A DNA stretch of 64,000 nt from Dermacentor variabilis (Eukaryota > Arthropoda > Arachnida > Ixodida > Ixodidae), in NCBI RefSeq assembly GCF_050947875.1, contig NC_134570.1, forward strand, positions 229,199,265 to 229,263,264. Direction: 5' to 3'. The translations under genes were made by a program, and so were the position numbers. Below are positions 30,704 through 39,600 of this stretch, piece by piece (within the stretch, counting starts at the first letter, position 1; the number at the start of each line of letters is the position of its first letter). The notes beneath the pieces were generated by a model that saw nothing but the letters and a program-made list of their open reading frames with translations, ran no database searches and had not been told where the DNA came from.

Positions 30704-31603
30704 TTAAATATCCAAGGTGCATGGAGAGTTGTAGGACTTGCGTCGGGCAACATGGACAATGTCACTGGTTGTCACAGCGGAGAACGTAGTGGGCGTGGCT
30801 GGAACGATTTCATAGGTGAAATCGGTCACTTTGCGTATCACGCGATATGGGCCTGTGCAACAGGAAAGCAGTTTTTCACAAAGGCCGACTTTACACGATG
30901 GTGACCAAAGCAACACGAGGGCGGTGGGCACAAAATGGACATCACGGCGACGGAGGTCGTAGCGTTGTTTCTGCTTATCTTTAGACACTTGTAGACGAGC
31001 ACGCGCAAGTTGGCGAGCATGGTCAGCATGGGCGATTGCATCACGGGCATAATCGCTAGTTGAAGCTGTGGAGGACGGAAGCACAGTGTCCAGTGGTAGC
31101 GTCGGTTCGCGGCCATACAAGAGGTAAAACGGGGAAAAGCCAGCAGTTTCGAGACGGGAAGAGTTGTATGCAAAGGTAATGTAAGGTAGAGCCAGGTCCC
31201 AGTCACGGTGGTCGTCTGAAACGTATTTGGATAGCGTGTCTGTAAGGGCGCGGTTCAAACGCTCAGTGAGGCTGTTCATTTGGGGGTGGCAGGAGGTGGT
31301 GAATTCATGCTGTATTGAGCAGGCACGCATGATGTAGTCAATGACTTTGGCCAAAAAGTTGTGGCCGCGGTCTGTAAGCAATTGACGCTGAGCACCATGC
31401 ATATAAATGATATCATCTAGGAGGAAGTCCGCAACATCAGTTGCGCAACTGGTCGGAAGAGCACGGGTTAAGGCGTAGCGGGTCGCGTAGTCCTCCGCGA
31501 CTGCAACCCACTTGTTTCCTGATGTGGATTCCGGAAATGGGCCGAGAAGGTCCAAGCCGACACGATGGAAGGCTCGGCAGGGATGTCGAGCGGCAGCAGG
31601 CAA
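30704..31603 (-). pseudogene. Gypsy-3 integrase core and C-terminus
   Basis: A 299-codon frame holds the integrase catalytic core: R-V-G-L-D-L-L-G-P-F (first Asp), L-T-D-R-G-H-N-F (second Asp) and H-P-Q-M-N-S-L-T-E-R-L-N-R (Glu). A Y-N-S-S region, L-L-Y-G-R-E-P-T-L-P-L-D and a C-terminal Y-R-V-I-R-K-V chromatin- or DNA-binding segment follow. Gypsy-4 carries the same arrangement. The core looks catalytically intact, but the preceding zinc domain is in another frame, so a frameshift lies near 31600. Confidence 0.82.
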
Positions 31604-32470
31604 CCAGCGGTGAGCTGGGAAGGCTTCTTACGTCGTTGGCAAAGTTCACAAGCGGCGACGTAACGTCGTACGGAACGGGCAAGGCCCGGCCAGAAAAAAC
31701 AGCGACGTACACGGTCATAGGTTCGAGATACGCCGAGGTGTCCTGCCGTTGGTGCGTCGTGAAGCTCTTCTAAAACGGTGGAGCGAAGGTGTTTAGGTAT
31801 TACAAGCAGGAACTCAGAGCCGTCCGGATCAAGGTTACGACGGTACAGAGTACCGTCGCGGAGGACGAAGAGGCGTAGAGCGGCATCGGCCGGAGAGTGT
31901 TCAAAACGGTCGATGAGTGCTCTGATGTAGGCGTCACGGCGTTGCTCGTCGGCGAAATGAAGCAGCTGTGACACAGAGAATACGTAAGCAGCACTGGTAG
32001 TATCGGAGGAGTCAGGATCGTCAACAGGGTAACGCGACAAGCTGTCAGCGTCTTGGCGCAGGCGGCCAGATTTGTACACCACGGAATATGAAAATTCATG
32101 TAGCCTCAAAGCACATCGACCAAGCCGGCCTGTAGGATCTTTTAGCGATGAGAGCCAGCAGAGAGCCTGATGGTCAGTGACTACGGAAAAAGGGCGACCG
32201 TAAAGGTAAGGACGGAACTTCGCAACCGCCCAGACAACAGCAAGGCATTCGCGTTCCGTAATGGAATTGTTGCGTTCCGATGGTGCTAGGAGGCGGCTCG
32301 CATAAGGAATAACGCGATCCTTGCCGCGCTAACGCTGGGCTAAGACGGCACCTATACCATGACCGCTGGCATCTCTACGTAATTCTGTAGGGGCATCAGG
32401 GTCGAAGTGGGCGAGAATGGGTGGTGAGGTTAAAAGAGTGACGAGACGAGAGAAGGCGGCGGCTTCTGCA
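31468..32470 (-). pseudogene. Gypsy-3 RNase H and integrase zinc domain
   Basis: Reading left from about 32440 on the minus strand, P-P-I-L-A-H-F-D-P and [15 protein letters not shown] form the RNase H start (the usual T-D-A reads R-D-A). T-D-H-Q-A-L-C-W-L-S-S-L follows. The frame 32109-31468 continues with D-A-D-S-L-S-R-Y-P, then the integrase zinc domain (H-L-G-V-S-R-T-Y-D-R-V and C-E-L-C-Q-R). A TAG near 32330 breaks the RNase H. Confidence 0.75.
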
Positions 32471-32965
32471 GCCGAAAACAAGCAAATTGAAAGCGTCGTC
32501 GGCGATGCCTTTTAGCACATGTGCTACTTTATCTGCTTCGGACATATTATCGTCAGCTTTACGGCATAGAGCGAAGACGTCGAGGATGTAGGAAACGTAT
32601 GGCTCTGTAGATGACTGAACGCGAGATGCAAGAGCCTTTCTCGCGGCAGCCTTGCGCCCAATGGGGTCGCCGAATAGTTCCCGTAGCTTTTCTTTGAAAC
32701 TGCCCCAACTGGTTATTTCGTCATCATGCGTTTGGTGACACACGCGTGGGGTGCCGCCGAGATAAAAGATGATATTGGCGAGCATAATGGTTGGGTCCCA
32801 CCTGTTATTAGCACTGGCGTGTTCATACAGCTTGATCCAGTCGTCCACATCCTGTCCCTCCAGGCCAGAGAACACACCTGGGTCACGGTGTGGGGCAACC
32901 GTGACGATTGGAGCAGTCGGACAAGCCGAAGCCGTTGCAGAGGCGGGCTCGTCACCGGGAGGCAT
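32470..32965 (-). pseudogene. Gypsy-3 Gag, truncated at a deletion junction
   Basis: The minus-strand frame from the ATG at 32965 has D-P-G-V-F-S-G-L-E, W-D-P-T-I-M-L-A-N-I-I-F-Y-L-G-G-T-P-R-V and a capsid-like region up to D-A-F-N-L-L-V-F near 32480. There it changes abruptly into sequence that, in Gypsy-4, lies between RT and RNase H. The Gag therefore lacks its nucleocapsid end. Its N-terminal two thirds match the Gag fragment at 644-1083. Confidence 0.82.
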
Positions 32966-33038
32966 GGTGACAAGCTCGGTGTGCCGACCACTTCGCAGTT
33001 CCGTGGTGAGGACGAGGATCGCTAACCTCCACCAGAAA

Positions 33039-33193
33039 TGTTACGTGTGGAAAGACACAGAGGGAAGATGCTATTTACACGCTATTTACATTGGAGCCAG
33101 GCTGACACTCGCTCGTGCCAAGGGCACCGACCAACTTCTTCGTCGTTCTTGTGGCGGCTCGTCTCTTTAGCATCGCTCGATGATATCGTAATA
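33039..33193 (-). repeat. 5' LTR of Gypsy-3
   Basis: In plus orientation it begins TGTTACGTGTGG and ends CGTAATA. Just inside (complement of about 33020-33038) TCTGGTGGAGG is the probable primer-binding region. Confidence 0.8.
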
Positions 33194-35500
33194 ATATATA
33201 TCTATTTAAATTCATCCCTTTAATAGATTTATAAAATGCACTCGACTAATGGCCCCCTTCTCCTTTTCTGAGCCGGTAGGTTCCAGCGCGTTAAATTTCC
33301 TCATCACCATCACGATCATCATCATGATATCTTTAAAGGCACTTTCTTCAGTTGTGTATGAAATAATTTTAGCCACAGTAGCCGATCATATTGCAACCAC
33401 GTATTTATTTTTCGAAAAGAAATGCTGCTCTAGCAACTTGAACTGTAAGTGCCATCACTTTTGAGACGCACACGAAATTGCCACGAGAGTGAGAGGTCAA
33501 GGTAGGGAGGTGAAACATACGCACGTATGGTTTGCGACCCACGCAGGGTAGACAGGTTGAAGGATGATGGAAAATAACAAAGGAAGAAATGGCCACGTCA
33601 CTGAGTGCCTCGCTGAAATGACGTTGAAGCGCGTAGGCCTGCAGGTGCTACATCAGCGCACGTACTGCATAGACGTCAGTAGCGTCGCCTCAGCAACGCC
33701 ATAATAGTCCACTTTTGGTTACGCACAGCAGACCGCCCCAGCTGCAGATGGCAGATTACGTTCCTCAGCGCGTGGCTCGAATTTTAAAACAACATGCACT
33801 TTCAGCTCCTCTTCTACACAGGCGTTGTACAATTACATCTCATTTTCTGCTGTCATCGACTGCGCTTCCGCTCCGTTAGTACCCATTCTGTAACTGTAAT
33901 GATCCACCAGTTACCTACCCTACGCATTAAATGGCCTGCCCAGCTCCATTCTTTTTTCTCTTACCGTCAACTAGAATATCGGCCAGCTCTCCTCTCTTGT
34001 TGACATTTCTCGCGAAACTATGCCGCGCTGCGCGCAACCGGGCTATTGGACTCGCGCATTCGGCAGCAAATCGCGATATCTCAATGCATTGTTATTGCCG
34101 AAGTCATGTTAAAAGAAGTTCATAATGAACTTCGTAAATTGGGCTGTGAGTCGAATCGGCTTCTTTTACCGGCTTTTTATGAAAATAAACATGCCTTATA
34201 AGGCCAGCCAACTGGACTGTTCTCATCAACTGCCGCTACCGGCTACTGCCCAGTTTTTGTGTGTGTTTATTAAAAGAAGGTCACCTATCGCTGCCTTCTA
34301 CTTGCTTTTCTCTGCTTGGGCTTCCTGGGTCTCTCAGATGGACTTGAGAGCTAGACGTCTGGCGATACGAAAAAAATGTACGCATTCTCACGGCACTGCA
34401 AGAACACAATGGAATACGACACACCGACCCATTTGCGGTCCATGTGGAGTTTATGAGCCCAAACGCATTCTCGCTTGAGGAATCATTGTGCTTTATTGAA
34501 CAAAATTTGGATGGACGCGCATCACTACGACAGCGCGCCGGCGAGGAGGCAGAATGTCATTTCTGACTCCGCGTTTAGATTCTTTGACTGCGGCCTGAGG
34601 TGCCTTCTTACCACTATAAGTGAAGCATCAGGGAACCAAAATTTTGCGATAGCCTGCGCACAGTGCCGCACCATACGCGCGCTGAACCGGCCTACGTGCG
34701 ACCATGGAACAGCCGTTCGATGTGTTCGCAGCTACGCTCTGTGGAGCCTTGCCGATTCTTGCAGCGCATCCGCTAACCTTCACTTCCCTGCGCTTCTCGC
34801 GCGCACATCTAAGATACGCCTGCGGTAGAGAGGATTCGTTCCCTAAGTCAAAGCAGCCGCTTCTTTCCCATCTTCCAGGATGAAGCGTCGGAAGGCCGGC
34901 GCACGGTGCTGAGGGCAGCAAAATGCACACATTCTACGTAACGCTCTATCAGCACGTGTATTGAGGCACATCTGTGCAGGTGTGCATGTACCTCGAACGC
35001 GCTCTGCTTAAAAGACCTCGTGCTGTCGCGAGTACTGAGAGGAACAAGCAACAGTTAAGCAAGGGGTTACTGAACACGAACTATGCATTCATAACGTACG
35101 TTCTACGTGCCGCAAATGCACCATAAGCGCTGTCAAAAGCAGGAATCACTCACCTGCAAGGCGTTCATTGTACAGATTCTGAAACGCATAGGTTTCGGCC
35201 TGCGATGGCACGTTAGCATGATTCCGCCAATGAGGGCAAAATTTCCCCCAAATATTCCTTCGTCCGTTGCCATTGCCGTGGCGCGGTACATTTCGTGCAG
35301 GGTTGCATGCGCGTTCATTTCACGAACTTTAGTTCCTCCTGTCCCACCTGGCCGCATCAACATCCGGGAGAGCAGGGTGCAGATAACGCAGTGCAACAAA
35401 ACACGGAGACCAACGCAAACTTGTCCGCACGGCGCCTTTGGCACCGTACGAAACCTACGGTTGCGTAGTATGAAGGATCACCGTGGCGCGCTGCTCAAAG
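33194..35500. other. Intronic sequence with a decayed RTE tail
   Basis: Read on the minus strand, 33795-33990 contains W-A-G-H-L-M-R-R and W-I-I-T-V-T-E-W-V-L-x-x-R-K-R-S-R in shifting frames. That is the C-terminal signature of an RTE-type element, more diverged than copies A and B. The remaining sequence (33194-33790 and 34000-35500), including several short open frames, has no feature that I can support. Confidence 0.4.
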
Positions 35501-35576
35501 GTTTCGCTTAGGGTTACTGTATATGCTACCAAAGGTATACCTTTGGTAGCATATACAGTAACTCTAGTTTCGCTTA
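35501..35576. repeat. 50-bp perfect palindrome flanked by 10-bp direct repeats
   Basis: Bases 35513-35537 are the exact reverse complement of 35538-35562, with no spacer; one mismatch further out, pairing continues to 35509 and 35566. The palindrome lies between two copies of GTTTCGCTTA (35501-35510 and 35567-35576). The inserted part is 56 bp. This is the layout of a tiny foldback insertion with a target duplication, or of a template-switch event. Confidence 0.85.
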
Positions 35577-35735
35577 CGGCGCTCTATAAAAACACCACGC
35601 GGCAGCCCTCCTGGACATTTATGTAAGTACTCTCACAAAGAGGGAAGCTTTTGGCTTGATATAATATGCTTGGGCAAACTGGAAGCGCATGCTTATCGTT
35701 TACAGATGCTATCTCTTTGCCGAATATGTACAGCG

Positions 35736-35897
35736 TGTATCGGGCATGCGCTGTCGGCGCTACCTTATCAGGACAGCACTGATATCACGCGTGTATCTGA
35801 CTATTTAAGTGCGTGCCAATAAACCCCTCGCTGCTTCTTGTTCCTGTCATCGTGTAGTTGCCTCCATCTTTACCAGACAGACGTCGCACACGTTACA
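35736..35897 (+). repeat. 5' LTR of Gypsy-2
   Basis: It starts TGTATCGGGC and ends CGTTACA. A CTATTTAAG TATA-like sequence and an AATAAA signal lie inside. It pairs with 39022-39183 without gaps. Confidence 0.85.
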
Positions 35898-35952
35898 TGG
35901 TGTCAGAAGTGGGCACTTCGGGTCGAAGCGTGGATCCGGCAGAGCCCCAACG

Positions 35953-36611
35953 ATGGAACTACTGAAGGCACCGCCACCCTTGCAACTTACCGGCAATCTC
36001 TCTGAGCAATGGAAGCGCTTCAAACAGAAGTTTGACTTGTTCATAGTGCCAACACGACAAAGAAGCAAACCCGCACGGAAGCTGCAAAAGCGGCACTCCT
36101 TCTGAGTGTGGCTGGTGACAAAGCACTTGACGTGTTCAACACGTTCAAGTTTGAAGCACAAGAATCCAATGAATACTACGCAACAGCCGTTGAAAAGTTC
36201 GAGTCTTACTGCTCTGAGGTAAGCAACGAAGTGCATGAGCGATATCTGTTTCGCTCGAGGAAGCAGGCAGATGGGGAACCGTACGAAAAATTTCTTCGTG
36301 ACCTAAGAAAGCAAGCTGGGCAGTGCAATTTCGGAGAACAGCGTGATTCAATGATCCAGCATCAAATAGTGTTCGGCACGAATAACCCAAAGTTGCGCGA
36401 AAAAATGCTTCGCGAACAACAGTTGACTCTAGTGAAGGCGGAAGAATTTTGCAAGGTCGCCGAATCTGTGGCGCAACGAAACGAGGTCTGGAGGGCCACG
36501 GACAGCCACACTGACGCTATTGCGGGGCACGCAACTACACCGAAAAGCAGAAACGCCCAAGATGGCAACAAGCCACAAATCTCTCCGCCACAGTCCAGTT
36601 CTTTGTCGTAA
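35953..36611 (+). pseudogene. Gypsy-2 Gag
   Basis: The ATG at 35953 starts M-E-L-L-K-A-P-P-P-L then W-K-R-F-K-Q-K-F. A frameshift near 36070 moves the frame to 36108-36611. That part holds the capsid (Y-E-K-F-L-R-D-L-R-K-Q-A, C-N-F-G-E-Q, L-R-E-K-M-L-R-E) and parallels the Gypsy-1 Gag. The frame stops at 36609-36611. Zinc knuckles expected next are absent, replaced by a jump to a protease C-terminal fragment (K-H-G-S-Q-A-I-L-G-L-E-A-S). Confidence 0.78.
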
Positions 36612-38340
36612 AACACGGCAGTCAAGCCATACTAGGACTGGAAGCGAGTGAAGCCTTGGGCCGTTTTCAACGCACAGGGGCCACTAAGCGCTCAACAGAC
36701 TGCGAAGCAGTGACGAATTCCCAGCACCTCTTCCTGCTTGAAGGCTGCTTGAAGCCATTAGGCTTCAAGCAGCCTAATGGCTGCTTGAAGCAACCATACA
36801 GCATGATCCTGCAGCCAACAGCGGTTCCTGTCGTTCAACCAGCGCGCCGTATTCCTCTGTGCCTGCGGGGCCCTCTTCAGGAAGAGCTGCGAAGACTGGA
36901 GCGCGAGGCCATCATCGTAAAGAGAACGACCCCACGGACTGGGTAAGCCCTTTGGTTACCGTCAAGAAAAAGGACGGCAGAATTAGAATTTGCAAGGACC
37001 CCCGGAAAATTAATGAGAACATAAAAAGAGAACACTTCCACCTCCCAAGGCGCGAGGATATGGAAGGAGAATTGGCTGGCGCAACTGTATTTAGTTGCTT
37101 GGACGCAAACTCCGGCTTCCACCAGATCGCACTTGACGAGCAGACGTCGAAAATATGCACTTTTGCTACTCCTTTTGGCAGGTACCGTTACCTCCGATTG
37201 CCCTTCGGCATCGCCTGAGCGCCTGAAATTTTTCAAAGGACGATGACTCAAGTATTTGAGGGCCTTCCCGGTGTACATGTGTACATTGACGATATTTTGG
37301 TGTGGGGAGCAAACAAACAGCCGCATGACCAGAGACTGGTTGCGGTCTTGAAAGCGGCCGAAAAAGCCGGCTTAACGTTCAACGCAAAAAAAATGTCGGT
37401 TTGGTATTACGGAAATACAATTCCTGGGCGATATCATTGGACGTGACGGCATCTCGCCAGACCCAAAACTTATCAAAAGCTTGCTTGAAACGCCGGAACC
37501 CAAAACCAAACGTGATGTTCAGCGCATGCTCGGTGTAATCAACTACTTTGCAAAGTACGTGCCACGGCTTTCTGAGCGGACTGCACTTCTCCGAGCGCTT
37601 ATCGAAACAGACGCAGTATTTGAGCGGACTGAAAACCACAGAAAAGTGTGGAAAGGTATCACTCAAATTCTAACCATGAAACCAGTACTCGCCATCTTTG
37701 ATCCCCAAAGGCAGTCTAAAATAACATGTGATGCATCAAAAGATGGCATGGGTGCAGCGCTCTTGCAGTGTCACGATGGCGATAAGTGGCACCCAGTGGC
37801 ATATGCATCCCGTGCGCTAACACAAGCTGAACAGCGTTACGCGCAGATTGAAAAGGAGACTCTCAGCATTTCGTTCGGCTGTGAGAAGTTTCCCCACTTC
37901 GTGTACGGGCACGAAGTTTTTATTGAAACTGACCATAAACCGTTGCTATCTATTGCTGCGAAAGGGATCTGCGACATGCCTCCCTGCCTTCAGAGGTATT
38001 TTTTAGACTTCTGAAATATCATTTCATTTTGCAGTACCCACCAGGAAAACTCCTCGTCTTGGCCGACATGCTGTCAAGATCGGCTCCGGCTAGTCACGAG
38101 GACATCGCTGGCGCCGCTGACGACGTGCAAGTGCACGCAATGCATGTCCTGGGCTATTTGGTCGCGGGCGCTACGCGACAGAAGCTGGTGCAAGAAACAG
38201 CGCGTGACGGTTACTTGAGCACTGTCATCTCCAATTTGTCAAGCGGTGAGAGCCTGCAGGGTGAACTCAAAGCCGTTGTCGTCAGAGCTTTCCGTCGAGG
38301 ACGGTATATTGCTGAAAGGAACAAAAGTGGTCATACCTAA
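36612..38340 (+). pseudogene. Gypsy-2 protease tail, reverse transcriptase and RNase H
   Basis: Protease remnant and linker lead to an overlapping-hairpin rearrangement at 36742-36791. RT then appears: K-K-D-G-R-I-R-I-C-K-D-P-R, V-F-S-C-L-D-A-N-S-G-F-H-Q-I, a TGA at 37216-37218, and the catalytic Y-I-D-D-I-L-V (37282-37302). A frameshift near 37420 leads to the frame 37481-38014 with the RNase H T-C-D-A-S-K-D-G-M-G-A-A-L-L-Q, I-E-K-E-T-L and T-D-H-K-P-L. A further shift leads to L-A-D-M-L-S-R-S (38050-38075). Active-site residues are mostly kept, but the frame is broken many times. Confidence 0.8.
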
Positions 38341-38990
38341 AAGCATGCGACGTGAAATCCTAGGATGAATTCATACTGGGCACCTAGGATTGCAGAAATG
38401 CAAAGAAAGAGCACGACGTTTGGTTTTTTGGCCTGGGCTCAGCAGCGATTTATCCCTGCTGATTAGTTGCTCTACTTGGAAGTTTTCATACAAGCAACCG
38501 AAAGAACCGTTACTCATGCACGCAATCGGCATTATGCGCATGGGTTCGAGTTGGTGTAGGCATTTTTTCTTTTGGGGGAAGTTCGTACGTCGTAGCGTTT
38601 GACGCGCATTCAAACTTCCCGGAAGTCCAGAAGCTCCAGGACACCACTGCAAGAGCAACAATTTCCGCACTTAGCGCAATGTTTTCCAGGTATGGCGAAC
38701 CTCTGGAGGTGTGCACCGACAACGGGCCGCAGTTTTCAAGTTATGAATTTGCAGAATTCGCAAGAAAATGTGACTTCGCTCATGTCACATCCAGTCCCCG
38801 CTTCCCACAGTCCAACGGTCTGGCAGAAAAAGGCGTACAGATCGTGAAACGCCTCTTGAAGAAAAGTGAAGACTCACGCGCCACGTGCTATCTCCTCCTA
38901 GGCCGACGCCAGTCCCAAGAAGGTCGGGTCGCACCAGTAGGCCACCGCAGCGGCTTCGGTACGACGGGGCCTTTAATCAAGTAACCTGAA
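38341..38990 (+). pseudogene. Gypsy-2 integrase remnant
   Basis: The zinc domain survives only as scattered pieces near 38370-38480. The catalytic core is partly preserved: V-C-T-D-N-G-P-Q-F-S-S and S-P-R-F-P-Q-S-N-G-L-A-E-K in frame 38679-38984 supply the second Asp and the Glu. The first Asp segment is damaged. The C-terminal domain is cut short about 30 bp before the 3' LTR. Confidence 0.72.
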
Positions 38991-39021
38991 CTGTTGTGCT
39001 TCTTCGTTACCCATCAGAGGA

Positions 39022-39183
39022 AGTATCGGGCATGCGCTATCGGCGCTACCTTATCAGGACAGCACTGATATCACGCGTGCGTCTGACTATTTAAGTGCGT
39101 GCGAATAAACCCTTCGCTGCTTCTTGTTCCTGCCATCGTGTAGTTGCCTCGATCTTTACCAGACACACGTCGCACACGTTACA
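39022..39183 (+). repeat. 3' LTR of Gypsy-2
   Basis: It begins AGTATCGGGC (first base changed from T) and ends CGTTACA, followed by CAGTG. A purine-rich CAGAGGA lies just before it. Confidence 0.85.
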
Positions 39184-39399
39184 CAGTGAGCGTCACTGCG
39201 CGTGGTCGCCGCGATGGAGTCTCCCGAGCCGGCTTCTTGCGTGAAAGGTTGGCAGACGCTGAGAGTAAACTATGTGAAATATGTTCTTATAGTGGGCTTC
39301 CTGTATAAACAAATGGAGCATAACAGAATGAAGCCTCAATGCAGCGATCGCACGGGTTCACAGCGACCGACTGCGCTTCTGTATTCATGTCCGCGCACA

Positions 39400-39600
39400 A
39401 TGTTTTAACGCTTAGCGCTAAGGAGCTCGTGTCGCAGAAAAGCCGGTGTCGGCGGCGGCGTTGGCCATTAGCGAAAAATGGCGGAAGGCAATTCATAAAT
39501 AAAAACTACTTGCAACGTGGGCTGGGTGGGAATCGAACCAGTTTCTCCAGGGTGTGAGACGGAGACGCTACCATTTAGCCATGACTTCGATGCTTCAAAG
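39400..39600 (-). repeat. tRNA-derived SINE
   Basis: The minus-strand head at about 39590-39525 has an A-box-like TGGCTAAATGGTAGC and a perfect B box GGTTCGATTCC, with GCCCACGTTGCAAG after it. The body extends left through a GCCGCCGCCGACACCGG segment to about 39400. It is not the same family as the Ruka-like copies. No clear target duplication was found, so the ends are approximate. Confidence 0.65.

Larger units (their letters stand above)
30507..33193 (-). mobile_element. Ty3/Gypsy deletion derivative (Gypsy-3), minus strand
   Basis: Two LTRs of about 155-161 bp bound the element: 5' LTR at 33039-33193 and 3' LTR at 30507-30667. Gag (32965-32470) is joined directly to RNase H (from about 32470 leftwards), and integrase follows down to 30704. 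The zinc knuckle, protease and nearly all RT are missing. A G-rich tract (complement of CCCCCC at 30671-30676) adjoins the 3' LTR as the polypurine tract. The flanks are AT-rich on both sides (TATAT-like), consistent with but not proof of a short target duplication. Such a copy could move only with enzymes from a full-length relative. Confidence 0.85.
35736..39183 (+). mobile_element. Ty3/Gypsy LTR retrotransposon (Gypsy-2), both LTRs, heavily decayed
   Basis: Two 162-bp LTRs (35736-35897 and 39022-39183) bound remnants of gag, RT, RNase H and integrase. Flanks are CAGCG on the left and CAGTG on the right, a 5-bp duplication with one change. The LTRs differ at about nine positions (near 94% identity), so it is older than Gypsy-1. 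TGGTGTCAGAAGTGGG follows the 5' LTR, as in Gypsy-1, placing both in related lineages. The nucleocapsid and most of the protease are missing, and at least six frame breaks occur in pol. Confidence 0.88.

Noticed and set aside
35107..35511. 134-codon frame as a candidate gene
   Set aside because: An opposite-strand frame of similar length overlaps it, and neither has family features. It ends at the palindrome junction by chance.
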